Source: Aspidapion aeneum
Taxonomy: Eukaryota; Arthropoda; Insecta; Coleoptera; Brentidae
Length of the DNA stretch: 64,000 nt
Direction: 5' to 3'
Assembly (NCBI GenBank): GCA_963576565.1
Contig: OY755039.1
Location: 128,138,640-128,202,639, forward strand
Part shown: piece after piece, positions 32,101-42,562 of the stretch
How the letters are laid out: every line of letters starts with the position of its first letter
Numbering within the stretch: the stretch's first letter is position 1
Made by a program: the position numbers and the translations under genes
Notes under the pieces: generated by a model
Seen by the model: only the letters and a program-made list of their open reading frames with translations
Databases searched by the model: none
Told to the model about the DNA's origin: nothing

Positions 32101-33356
32101 ACAAAACGCTAGTCCTACCAAGTTCACTTTGGCTCCCTGACTTCCTACCAATATGATTTACCTTATGTATTACAGGGTGATTTTCACTTGATTTCTAACC
32201 AGATGAAAATAGAAAGTTTTAAAAACCTAACCTAACGAAACCTAATCAAATCTAATGGAACCGAACCAAAGCAAACTGAACCAATAATTTTCTAAAAAAA
32301 ACTATCCTGACTTACTACCCGGGATCCTAGAAGATGTGAATCCGAACCGAATTGAATCAAACCGAACCGAACCGAACCAAAGCAAACTGAACCAACAATT
32401 TTTTTCAAAAAAAGAAAACTTTCCTGACTTCTTTCCCGGGATCCTAGAGGGTGTGAATCCAAACCGAACCGAAACGAACCGAACCGAACCGAACCGAACC
32501 GAACCGAACAGAGCCGAACCGAACCGAACCGAACCGAACCGAACCGAACCGAACCGAACCGAACCGAACCGAACCGAACCGAACCGAACCGAACCGAACC
32601 GAACCGAACCGAACCGAACCGAACCGAACCGAACCGAACCGAACCGAACCGAACCGAACCGAACCGAACCGAACCGAACCGAACCGAACCGAACCGAACC
32701 GAACCGAACCGAACCGAACCGAACCGAACCGAACCGAACCGAACCGAACCGAACCGAACCGAACCGAACCGAACCGAACCGAACCGAACCGAACCGAACC
32801 GAACCGAACCGAACCGAACCGAACCGAACCGAACCGAACCGAACCGAACCGAACCGAACCGAACCGAACCGAACCGAACCGAACCGAACCGAACCGAACC
32901 GAACCGAACCGAACCGAACCGAACCGAACCGAACCGAACCGAATCGAATCGAATCGAACCGAACCGAACCGAACCGAACCCAACCGAATCGAACCGAACC
33001 GAACCTATCCAAACCTAACCATACCCAACTAAACCTAATTAGCAGTGTTGTAGTTTAGTTTGGTTAGGTTAGGTTTGGTTCGCTTCGGTTCGGTTCGGAT
33101 TCACATCCTCTAGGATCCCGGGTAGAAAGTCAGGAAAGTTTTTTTTTTTTTTAAACATTATTGGTTCAGTTCGCTTTGTTCGGTTCGGTTAGATTTGATT
33201 AGGTTTCGTTAGGTTAGGTTTTTGAAATTTTCTATTTTCATGTGGTTAGAAATCAAGTCAAAATCACCCTGTAATACATGAGGTAAATAATATTGGTAGA
33301 TCTGCGCATGCGGAAGTCAGGGAGCCAAAGTAAACTTGGTAGGGCTAGCGTCTTGT
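32101..33356. mobile_element. Foldback element with (CCGAA)n core, 10-bp TSD
   Basis: GTATGCTGTT stands at 32091-32100 and 33357-33366 and flanks inverted arms. The left arm ACAAAACGCTAGTCCTACCA matches the right-arm reverse complement ACAAGACGCTAGCCCTACCA, and pairing continues about 240 bases (TTTGGCTCCCTGACTTCC, TTACAGGGTGATTTT, CCCGGGATCCTAGA). The uninterrupted family A copy at about 31638 shows the empty site (GTATGTTGTT). Large arms with a 9-10-bp duplication suggest a foldback or Mutator-type element. No transposase. Confidence 0.88.
32467..32999 (+). repeat. (CCGAA)n / (TTCGG)n pentanucleotide array
   Basis: About 100 pentamers, essentially perfect from about 32514 to 32943, with variant edges (GAATC, GAAAC, CCTAA). 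Both strands read as long open frames (NRTEP.., RFGSV..) only because a 5-base repeat without stops is open in all three phases. The pentamer differs by one base from the insect telomere motif CCTAA, which also occurs in the flanking arms. Confidence 0.95.
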
Positions 33357-33412
33357 GTATGCTGTTCGGTTCGGTTGACGTGAAATACACAGAAACGCAC
33401 GTCTGGAGATTA

Positions 33413-33653
33413 TAGTCTAAATTATACGCATTTGTAATGACGTCACCAGGTGAGAAAAAACGTATGGCGTAGATATTTTTGCCAATCAATGTTTTTTGAT
33501 TGACAGTGACGGATACTTCACATAACCAACTACCTACCTATTTAAATCATAGACACTACTTTTTTGAAAAAGTTTATTGTCACCGCTGTTTATAATATAC
33601 TAAACAAAAATAAACAATAATGACGTCATTACAAATGGGTATAATTTGAACTA
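33413..33653. mobile_element. TA-flanked MITE, about 241 bp
   Basis: The left end TAGTCTAAATTATACGCATT and the right end (reverse complement TAGTTCAAATTATACCCATT) continue to TTGTAATGACGTCA on both sides, giving about 34-bp inverted repeats. TA flanks both ends. The intact family A copy (GGAGATGCTACCTTG near 31690) gives the empty site apart from two bases. Confidence 0.75.
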
Positions 33654-33932
33654 TACCTTGTGTAAGTAGGAAAACAACCACCTTTGTGTGAAGTATAAAA
33701 TTTGTTTTGAAAAAAACTTTAGTTTTTGAGGTTGGAAATCACTTGGACCAATCACAACGCGTATCGCTAATTCTGGTCGCGGTTTCGAGTTCCTCCAAAA
33801 GTGGTTTGGTTTTTAGCCGGTCTTAAACGGATTATGCTAACCATTTTTGGCAAGCTGTAGCCAATTTCGAACGGGTAATGCCACTTTTGGTTTGGGTCCA
33901 GCCGCAGCTTAACGCACCCCAGGTGCTTCACT

Positions 33933-34740
33933 TCAAAAAAAGACCACAAAGTGGCGAATAAAATTAAATGAAACCAAATCAATTCGTGTTGATTTTACAA
34001 AGAAAAATATAAATCACATACAAATTACAATTAACAACATTCCCGTACCATATTCAAATCAGGAAAATATCTAGGTATGGCACTTGATGCCAAATTGCGC
34101 TGGAAAGCACATGTTAAGAAAAAAAAAGAAGAACTTGAGATAAGGTATAGAAAAATGAACTGGCTAATTGGAAGGAAGTCCAATTTAACAATTCATAATA
34201 AGTTACTGCTTTATAGACAAATACTGAAACCAGTATGGACATATGGTATTCAACTATGGGGTTGTGCTAAAGAGAGTAACATTCTAGTTGTACAGAGATT
34301 TCAAAATAAAGTATTAAGAAACATTGTGAATGCACCTTGGTATGTTCGAAATAGTGACCTTCATCGAGATCTAAAAATCGAAACTGTAGCAGAGACTATA
34401 AAAAAGTACGCAAAACGCCATGAAGATAGACTCCATCGGCATGTGAATGTGGAAGCAATGCAGCTTCTAGACAATACTATGCTAGTTCGAAGACTAAAAA
34501 GAGTGAAGCCGTTTGAGCTAGTAAACTAAGTGAATTACACATAAAACAAAATAATGCTATAAACACAACACAATTGTTACAGACTAAACAAAGCGGGGAG
34601 AACTGTTGAGTGAACCCTAAGTTTAAATCTGACTTTTCTAGTAAATTAAGTTAAAACAAAATTGCTAATTAGTCTTACTAACTACTAGACTAGATTGTAA
34701 TACAATAAACACAGTGTGTTTGACAAATAAAAAAAAAAAA
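33933..34740 (+). mobile_element. Jockey-type LINE, 5'-truncated, 12-bp TSD
   Basis: AGGTGCTTCACT at 33921-33932 recurs at 34740-34751 after a 12-A tail. The body begins inside the RT thumb region (WRIKLNETKS..DF), then shifts frame near 34060 into 34077-34529, which reads KYLG MALDAKLRWKAHVKKKKEEL, LKPVWTYGIQLWG, FQNKVLRNIVNAPWYVRN and RRLKRVKPFELVN-stop. This is the complete C-terminal end typical of the Jockey clade. A 210-base 3' UTR follows. One frameshift; a fairly young insertion, given its clean target duplication. Confidence 0.9.
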
Positions 34741-34751
34741 GGTGCTTCACT

Positions 34752-34938
34752 GACTAGGTTAGGATACGTTTCGCAAATAACTGAAAAAGTTTGGGATAAA
34801 AGTAATTTGGACCTTTAGGTAGGAGGACAGGAGAAATTAACAAAAATATATAAATTTCCTTGTCCTTCCTCCTGGAGGTTCAAATTGGTGTTATTCTAAC
34901 CTTTGGCAATTAACCGCAACGTATTCTAACTTTATTAG
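34752..34938. repeat. Long imperfect hairpin
   Basis: AATTTGGACCTTTAGGTAGG...GACAGGAGAAATT (about 34805-34840) pairs with AATTTCCTTGTCC...CCTGGAGGTTCAAATT (34853-34886). Weaker pairing extends out to GGTTAGGATACG / CGTATTCTAAC. Probably a decayed foldback MITE. Confidence 0.5.
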
Positions 34939-35539
34939 TAAAACTTGTGACCATTCCCTTGTTTCCCCCCTCCAAATATGTAGTAGATTACCAATCAAAA
35001 AAATAGTGCGTTCTTTTCTCCGCGCTTTTTGTCTGCGCTCTTTTATATTGCGCCCTATTGACCTACAGAAAGTCTAAGTTCTACTATTATTATATAAAAA
35101 ACTTAATAAACTGATATATTTGCTTTATTCCCGAAGGTAGCCACTTTGGCCACAAGACACGTCCGTCAGTAGCGCCACCACGCGTCAAATCGAATTACCA
35201 AAGGAACCGAGGATGGCTGCGATGTGACGTAGCGATCGTTCAAAAGTATTTTTACCCCACAATTTGGAGGATACAATGCATTTAGGGTTTCTCGTCGCAT
35301 TCAACATATTCGAGACCATTCGTTTCGTTTCGTTATTGGTCTGTAAACTTATTACATGAAATCACTTGGTGCCCGCGACAGTCACAACTCATTCACTCAC
35401 ACATTCATACTACATAGAGACCCAGCAGGCCGGCCCCGGTAGGCAATTTTCTTTTCTCAAAGAGGATTTAATTTTGCCTGATACCTTTTGTCGGGCACAG
35501 GGGTCTTTATCGTGCTAGCGCCATCTACGCTCTTAACAC
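34939..35539. other. No gene recognised
   Basis: GC-richer than its surroundings, with TAGCGCCACCACGCG and TAGCGCCATCTACGC words like those in family A. The stretch 35500-35539 may be the tail of the SINE to the right. Confidence 0.4.
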
Positions 35540-35780
35540 GGGATCACCGGCTTACCGTGACTTCCGAACCTCGGCTTGGTATTGATCATCAACTTTGCCT
35601 TCTTTGTTGATGCCCAAACTTCGCCTATGACAGGTTTACCTCTACTTCCGGTAAATCTGTATTCGGATACGGAGAGTAGGTTCGAGTTTGTAGTGGCAGA
35701 CATGGGATTTGAACCCACCACCCTCTGATTGAAAAGCAAACGCACGGCCACTGGACCAAACTTAAAGCCATCATAATTGT
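35540..35780 (-). mobile_element. tRNA-derived SINE head and body
   Basis: On the minus strand a perfect RNA polymerase III A box (TGGTCCAGTGG, 35748-35758) is followed at tRNA spacing by a B box, GGGTTCAAATCCC (35704-35716). The T arm can pair, but the 5' acceptor bases do not pair with GTCTGCC at the 3' side, so it is not a working tRNA gene. The unrelated body continues to about 35540 (CGGAAGTCACGG, AAGCCGGTGATCCC). Copy number and 3' end cannot be judged from one copy. Confidence 0.6.
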
Positions 35781-36590
35781 AGGTAAACGTCACATTATCT
35801 TATAGGGAAAAATCATAATAAGGCGTAGGGAAATGTGTGACGAATTTTTCTGGGCCTGTCAGGTGTTTTCCGATTGCGATTGTCTGGTTGATATTATCCA
35901 ATAATGTTTTATGTTACATTAGCAAATTAGTGTATAAACGAAATTTTTATTTGTTCCTGTGTTTAATGAGGATGCTATTGCTTTGGCAGACATAAAGGCA
36001 TACATCCTGATCTTTTTATAGTTTTTATAAAGAAGACTATTATTTACGGTTTTTAATTTTTTTCGAAAATAGTTGCCATCAAAGGCCACATTCCCCGTAA
36101 CGCAAAAAAGAACAGGATATTTAAACTTGCCTCCTCCGTAACGCATTTTTTAGAAAAATTACCTTAAAAAATCATTGCCCAAACCAAAAAATGAGATATA
36201 CGAGTATTCGTACAATAGTATTTTAGCCTTTTTTCTTAAGATAAGTCAATTGCCCGTAGATTTCACTGTGTCCTACTTATGAGTACCTAATACTTCTTTG
36301 TAAAGCTGCGTTTACAATAGCCAACTAGTACCAGCGACTGAGTCAATCGAAAACAAGTTGCCTAAACTCCTCATCCATGTAAAGCACTCGCTGCTTGATT
36401 AAAATTCGAGGTCCCCTTTTACACACAGTTGCGTCTCTAAGTTGGATGTAAGTTGGCGTGTCCCCAGGTTACCCACCAAAGTGTCGCTCATGTTTCGGCA
36501 TTTATCCATGCCAAAAGTGTTATTAGTCCAAAAAATATGTTAAACAGTAAAAAGGACTAAGAAAATTAAATTATGCTCAAAGATCAAAAT
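35781..36590. other. No gene recognised
   Basis: AT-rich; the 75-codon minus frame at 35919-36146 has no recognisable domain. Confidence 0.4.
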
Positions 36591-36596
36591 ATATAC

Positions 36597-37275
36597 AGGG
36601 TGTCCCAAATAAAACTAACAGGAGATTAATAAGATAAGTTAATTTTAGTAATACAAAACCACTAAATCTTGACGGGATTCCAAATTTCAAAATAATTCGT
36701 TTTAATCTCTAGATCGGAGATGGCCTCCAATGCCTCCAATTTTCAGTTTTAGTTCGATATTTTAAAAAAATCTCTATATATTTCGATACAGCTTAAAATA
36801 GCGCTATTTTTGTTTCAATTTGCCATAATTTTATGTCTTGTGAGACGTGTTCTACCGCGCCCTAACTAACTACTACAAACTACATGAGCAATATGGGGAT
36901 TTCGGAAACGAAAAAATGGCGCGCTATTTCGAGCCTAATAAAAAGCTGTATCGAAATTCAAAATATTTATAAGGGTGGGCAAAATATGGACCAAACAGTA
37001 AAAAAAAATCGAAAAATTAAAATTTGTCGAGATATTGTAAACCAATTAACAAAATTTATTAGTTTTTTTTATTTTTATTTTGAAGATCTTTCAATACAAC
37101 TTGTTCCCGTTTTACCAAAATTCTATGTCTTACGAGATGTCTTGTACCGTTTCCGAACTATTACAAATTACATGAGCTTTATGGAATTTTTTGAAACAAT
37201 AAGGCATACAATTTCGGCTAGAGGAAAAAAATTTAAGTTATTCTGAGCCGAATGAAGAGCTGTATTGAATTCGCG
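36597..37275 (+). repeat. Repeat starting ACAGGGTGTCCCAAA with about 286-bp tandem duplication
   Basis: ACAGGGTGTCCCAAATAAAA at 36595 is a common insect MITE terminus. Downstream, TTATGTCTTGTGAGACGTGT...TACATGAGCAATATGG (36830-36896) recurs as TATGTCTTACGAGATGTCTT...TACATGAGCTTTATGG (37121-37182). AGCTGTAT(C/T)GAA recurs about 300 bases apart as well. The 120-codon frame at 36884-37246 falls across the two units and has no known domain. Confidence 0.5.
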
Positions 37276-38072
37276 GAGGTTTTTAAAACAGCCAGCACAT
37301 TTAAGGACACTCATCGTAAAGGCAAGCTTTACAATGCCTTTAAGCACAGAAAATAACTTTGTGTAATTAAAAATTGTTTTTTTTTTCGCAAAATTGAAAT
37401 ATTGTCTCCATGATGTAAACATAGTAAACAAAATACGGTAAATAACATTATATTTGAGATAACTTTGGACTGTGTCAATTGTCATCAAGAAAACAGCTGT
37501 CCAAAAGTGCACAGGTCTGGATTCAGACAAGAAAAAAATAAGATAAGGGGTCGTTCACAAATTGGACTTTCGTAACTGGCTATTTAAAGAAAAGCTCTTA
37601 TAGGCCAGACATTAGAGCGAAAAAAACACCCCCAGCTTGCTAACACTTCAAGGTTCGTATATCAGCTAGCAGGGTACTAACCAGGGAACTCAATGATATC
37701 TTATTTTATAGGCTAATAGTTCCTTTGCTTTATGTTATTACAGATTTTCTCAAAAATAAGCAGTTTAAAAAAAAATTACTCAAAATCCAAAATGGCGGCA
37801 AAATATTTAGCGTCATAACTCGAAAACCTTTCGTCTGATAAAAAAGCGTACAAAAGCGTTTTTATAGGAAATTTTATTGTCTTTAACTTTTTGTTTAAAA
37901 CTTTTTTTTCAAAAACGCACAGTCACCAAGTAATTAAAAAAAAACTTTTTGTGCACAGTAAATTCAAAATGGCGGGGGGAGCCGGCCCCCCCAAGGTCGA
38001 AAAATTAAATTTGTTTTTAGGACTCCAATGTCAACAACATATGTCAAAATCGCGACTACGCCACCTGTTGGT
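37276..38072. other. No gene recognised
   Basis: Contains CCAAAATGGCGGCAAAATA-type words related to the following array and a GGGGGGAGCCGGCCCCCCC palindrome near 37974-37992. Confidence 0.4.
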
Positions 38073-38510
38073 TTTTTAGGTTTGAGTTAAAAATCATAAT
38101 AAGCGACCAAACACTATAAAGTTCCGTATTTGATACATATCGGCTTATAAATAGGAAAGTCCGCCACATTGGGTTAGCCATTTTGATTTTTTTAAGTTTG
38201 AGTTATAAATCATATTCAGCGATCTTAAACACCACAAACCTCCTTATTTGATATTTATCGGTTCATAAATGGGAACACCTGCCATTTTGATTTTGTTTCT
38301 GTTTGAGTCAAAAATCTTAATCAGCGACCTGAAACACCATAAAGTTCCAAATTTTGTATATCGATAAATAAAAAAACCGCCATTTTGGATCCGCCATTTT
38401 GAATTTTTTAAATTTCAGTCAAACATTTTATGTGACCTTAAGCAAAGTTTCAAATTTCACGTAAATCGGTACCTATATAGGAAAGAAAGTCCGCCATGTT
38501 GGATCGTTAA
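38073..38510 (+). repeat. Satellite-like tandem array, about 110-bp unit (array 2)
   Basis: Four units starting at about 38073, 38188, 38292 and 38403. Each has GTTTGAGT(T/C)AAAAATC, (A/C)AGCGA(C/T)C, AAACACCA(T/C)AAA and CGCCATTTTG. This is the reverse complement of the unit at 20430-20935, including GGATCCGCCATTTT. Confidence 0.7.
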
Positions 38511-40030
38511 TAATGTTTCATTTTATTTTCCCCATTCTTTTTTTTTTTTGTAGTTTCTGTCACCCCAAAGTAATTTAAATATGCTGGCAAACCCATAACA
38601 CTTTTTTGGGCCCTTTTTGGGATTATGCTCATATTTCAAAAGTGAAACCTTAGAGAAATTTTGAAAACATGATAACACTCAATAAACAGTGGCATCCCCA
38701 TGGCAACAGTTGTTATGGTTTTGGAGATATTAAGATTTTTATTAACTCAAAGGTATGCTTTTTTATCTAGCTACAGTTTCAGTTTAAAATCCATTATGAT
38801 ATACAACTGTACTGTACTTACCATCTATAATTTAATTCCACAATCCAAAATTTAAAAAACTTCAGTTTTAAAGAAAGTTAAGTTTTGTTCACTTACTTAA
38901 AAATGCTCGTTTATAGAAAAATCTCAAATAAACAAAAAAGCAAAATGTGAATAAATACGAACCTGTGTTTTAGGCATTCAGAGCTTGGATTAATCACATA
39001 CTTATTTAGATTTAGCACCGGATCAACTCAATACCTCGATCCATCTCTTTATAAATGCACTGGCTGCTCGCATTCTACTGTGCATGTTAATGATCGGATT
39101 AATTCACTGGAAAACTTTAGTTTTATGAAACGAATATACCCCATGTATAGGTTTATCTCTATTAGCGCATTGAAAATGTATATTACAATGTCCTTTTTTA
39201 AGAAGTTATTCAAGAAAAACGAGTGTCTCGTAACCAAAGCAAGTAATTTTTTGCTTTGCCTTGTTGTGCTATGGTATGAAAAAAAGTTATCCCAAAAATA
39301 ATGTTACAGAGTTTATGGTGGTTTTGTTTTGGCGGCTACGACCTAGTTACTTTTATCTGGGAGACCCTGTATATTGGCATTGAAAATCCACCTGTTTACT
39401 GGTGTAATGTAATGTTTTGGGCCCCTTTGTTTCCTTGTTTTGTATCTCCGGTAAAATATATCTCTGAAAATATCTCCTTCTCCTATGAAAATTTAAAACC
39501 ATGGGGCAAGTTCCTTTTCCACAGCTCTTCGCTTGCTTTAATTTCTTAGGGGAATTCACCATTAATTAGAAAACTTTGGTTAGTTTTAATTTTGAAAGTT
39601 GATAAGTAACTTTTCTGGGAATAAAAGGACTGATTGCGGATACAATAGGTAAGTTATATGATGTATTAAAAGTATCAAAACAAAAACATTGTTAGCGATG
39701 AAAGTTATTAACAACAAACTTTTAATGCAAGGTTATTTTTGCGAATATTTTATAAGTATCAAATTTAAAATATACTTGTAATTTGTAGCATTTCTTTAAA
39801 ACTTCCAGTTGCAGTAACCGTCACATCATCATTTACGACAATTAAAAATAAATACAAACAAAATTTAGGACTTCCATTGTCGTTTGTTTCGGTTAGTAAG
39901 TATCTCTAACCGTTTTCAAATGTAAATTAAACAATCCAGTCTACAGGCTACTACTACTACTGCTACTTAGTGAGCAGTCAGGTGTGATGGCTGCCCCCTT
40001 TTTTTACAAGCTTTTATTTAGCTTCAGATG
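38511..40030. other. No gene recognised
   Basis: AT-rich with several short overlapping frames on both strands (39049-39562), none with a known domain. Confidence 0.4.
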
Positions 40031-40035
40031 TTCTG

Positions 40036-40890
40036 TCTATCTAACTATCTAACTAACTATCTAACTAACTATCTATCAAATCTTGTGAAGCGTTTTTGAC
40101 ACACTTCCCATTATCCGATTTGGATGAAATATGGTACACACATAGTGGTCCCATGACAAACCGAACCGAACATTAAGAAAAAATATCCTACCACCCCTAC
40201 CCCCACCCCTTCTATAGAAAAATGTGTTTTTGACACACTTCCCGTTATCCGATTTGGATAAAATTTGGTATACACATAGTGGTCCGATGATAATACAACA
40301 ATAAGAAAAAAATATCCTCCCACCCCCTTCCATAGAAAAATATTTTTTTTGACACACTTCCCGTTATCCGATTTGGATGAAATTTGGTATACATATAGTG
40401 ATCCGATGACAATACAATATTTAAAAATAATATCCTCTCACCCCTACCCCCACCCCCTTTCATAGAAAAATGAGTTTTTGACACACTTCCCATTATCCGA
40501 TTTGGATGAAATTTGGTATTCAAATAGTGGTCCGATGACAATACAACATTAAAAAAAAATATCCTCCCACCCCAACCCCCACCCCCTTCCATAGAAAATG
40601 AGTTTTTGACACACTTCCCATTATCCGATTTGGATAAAATTTGGTATACATATAGTGGTCCGATAACAATACAACAATAATGAAAAAATGTCCTCCCACC
40701 CTACCCCCCACCCCTTCCATAAGAAATGCGTTTTTGACACACTTCACTTCAAATGACTTTTATAAAATTTGGTATATGCATAAAGGTCCGATGGCAATAC
40801 AGCCCGAACAAAAAATATATTTCTACCTCTACCCCCACCCTCTCCTACCCACAATAGAAAAATGAGTTTCCAAACAACTCACGATCAGCG
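40036..40890 (+). repeat. Minisatellite, 119-134-bp unit, six copies plus remnant, with (CTAT)n lead
   Basis: A CTATCTAACTA microsatellite (40036-40076) precedes units whose GACACACTTCCC word falls at 40098, 40232, 40351, 40480, 40608 and 40736. Each has ATCCGATTTGGATGAAATTT, a GTGGTCCGATGACAATAC block and a C-rich CCTACCCCCACCCC end. The ATTTGGATGAAATTTGGTA block echoes the hairpin-ended elements. Glycine- or proline-rich frames here are by-products. Confidence 0.9.
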
Positions 40891-41049
40891 ATTTCATTAT
40901 AATCTAGAATAAACTCTTCTGTTCTGTTATTGAACAAATATTTTCATTTAATAGAGTAGATAGCTGAGACTAAAAAGTAGAAAATAAATTGGTTAAAAAA
41001 AAATTTTAAGTCACAAGCTTTTATCATAATTACCATAATCAATTGTAAA

Positions 41050-42072
41050 TTTAATGAAAAAGCTTGGATTCAATCTTCCTTGCCAATTAAATTAGGTGGG
41101 CTTGGGATAAGGATTCTTCAACCCTCTGCTTTTCTGCCTTTCTTGGGTCAACAAATGACGTTCCAAATCTTCTTCCATCGCTTTTACCAAAATATATTTT
41201 GGAGATTAATGATAAAGCACACGAAGAAGCACTCTTCTTTTTTAAATCAATAACCAATATTTCAGATACATCTAATTTAACTTTTAAAGATTTTGATATA
41301 AAACTTTCTCAAACATTTTTAAATAAAATTTTGGATACTCAAACATCTTTAAAGGACAAGGCTAGACTTCTTCTCTTTTTGGCTTCATGCTTTACCTTCA
41401 TCTTCTTTGGGTAACCTTTAAGACAACTCGTCCTTCCGCTTATCTGTCGCTCTAAGACTAGGCCAGCCTGTGTGTGAGCAACACGTCTGCACTTGTGGCA
41501 AAACAGTTGACATTTACGGCCATCATGGCTTATGCTGCTTAAAGAGTGCAGGTCGTTTAGCTAGACACAGACTGATTAATGATATTATTAAGAGGTCTGT
41601 TGGTTCTGCAGATTTTCCTGCAGTACTGGAGCCTCCAGGTATTTGTCGTGGCGACGGTAAGCGGGCGGACGGGATGACTGTGGTGCCATGGAAGAGAGGT
41701 AAGGCTTTAATGTGGGATGCTTCATGCAGGGACACCCTTGCAGAATCCTACATAAACAAAACTTCTGTAAAATCTGGGGAACCTGCTCACCTTGGAGAAG
41801 TTCAAAAGAGGGAGAAATATAAAGAATTAGAAGATCGTTTCTTATTTGTACCCTTTATTGGTGAGACATTGGGCCCGTGGGGAGAGGAAGCTAAGAACTT
41901 GATTAATGACATCAGTAAAAAAATTAAACATCAAAAAGTTCGTAGCTTCATCTCCCAACGGATAGGCCTCGCAATTCAAAGGATAGGCCTCGCAATTCAA
42001 AGGGGTAATGCCGCGTCAATTTTAGGCACAATTAAGCCTGATTCTGGTCTGGAAGAAATTTTTTATTTATAG
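41050..42072 (+). pseudogene. LINE C-terminal region with restriction-like endonuclease (copy 1)
   Basis: Starts inside the RT tail (LPIKLGGLGIRILQPSAFLP), continues at 41199-41414 and, after a frame change near 41380 and a stop near 41419, at 41470-42072. The last part has a CCHC knuckle (CTCG...HGLCC), then GKRADGMTVVPWKRGKALMW, D, and KREKYKEL, matching the order zinc knuckle, PD-type acid, D, K..KY of R2-superfamily restriction-like endonucleases. It ends LGT..PDSGLEEIFYL-stop. A 21-base tandem duplication (41960-41980, 41981-42001) doubles IGLAIQR in frame. Class inferred from motif order. Confidence 0.7.
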
Positions 42073-42191
42073 TGTGTTATTGTTCTTATTACTTTTTTTT
42101 ATTATTATTATTTTACTTTTCTTATGTATTATTTTATTTTTATTAGTTTTTATGTTTTACTATTTTATACAAATTTTTACCCCAAAAAAAA

Positions 42192-42556
42192 AATCTTTTA
42201 TAAAATGCAATAAAAATTAAAAAATAATTTTCTAACATTCTAATATTATCATAATAATAAAAGCGATGGTCGCAAATCAAAGCATAAGTTAATCTAAATT
42301 TGTGATCTAAACACTTAAAGAATATTCAACATAGCCATACCTATGTCAGAGAAATGCTGGGGTATCTTGGGTCGGGTTGGGAGGTATCAAACCTCTGCAT
42401 TGTTCTGCTAGATTGATTCTTGAATATAGTGATATTTAATTGATACGGATATGTTATCGTGCTAACATCGTCAAAATTTCCATCGCTTTTATTATTATGA
42501 TAATATTAGAATGTTAGAAAATTATTTTTTAATTTTTAGTGCATTTTATAAAAGCT
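42192..42556. repeat. Inverted repeat, about 77-bp arms
   Basis: TTTTATAAAATGCAATAAAA...TTATCATAATAATAAAAGCG (42194-42268) is the almost exact inverse of CGCTTTTATTATTATGATAA...TGCATTTTATAAAA (42484-42555), with a 210-base loop. The word AAGTCACAAGCTTTTAT at 41012-41028 is also inverted at 42546-42562, so a larger inverted pair encloses the endonuclease LINE. Origin unclear. Confidence 0.7.
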
Positions 42557-42562
42557 TGTGAC

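Larger units (their letters stand above)
31027..33712 (+). repeat. Tandem repeat family A, three copies, third one split by insertions
   Basis: Each copy starts near TTGCTACGTGATTACGTG and carries GAAACTTGTCATAGATGGCG. Copies: 31027-31161 (partial), 31390-31857 (fullest), 31858-33712 (interrupted by 32101-33356 and 33413-33653). Copies 2 and 3 continue through TAGATGGCGCCACACCTTTG, CGCACGTCTGGAGAT-type and CCTTGTGTAAGTAGGAAAAC blocks. Copy 2 has inverted words AGAGTTGGTTTTGG / CCAAAACCAACTCT. The segment 31162-31389 between copies 1 and 2 is open for 66 codons on the plus strand, but I recognise nothing. Confidence 0.7.

Noticed and set aside
32302..33058. Long open frames on both strands (NRTEP and RFGSV repeats)
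   Set aside because: A stop-free pentanucleotide repeat is open in every phase; no codon bias or start context supports a protein.
35366..35385. Primer-binding site of an LTR element (TTGGTGCCCGCGAC)
   Set aside because: Looks like TGG plus an acceptor complement, but no matching tRNA was recognised and no LTR or gag follows.
35691..35775. A functional tRNA gene
   Set aside because: A and B boxes and a T arm are present, but the acceptor halves do not pair.
36884..37246. 120-codon plus frame and its minus-strand partner at 37168-37530
   Set aside because: The plus frame falls across two units of a diverged tandem duplication; neither frame has a known domain.
40076..40747. Glycine-rich minus frames over 40.1-40.7 kb
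   Set aside because: They follow the 119-134-bp tandem unit with its C-rich ends; no start or domain.
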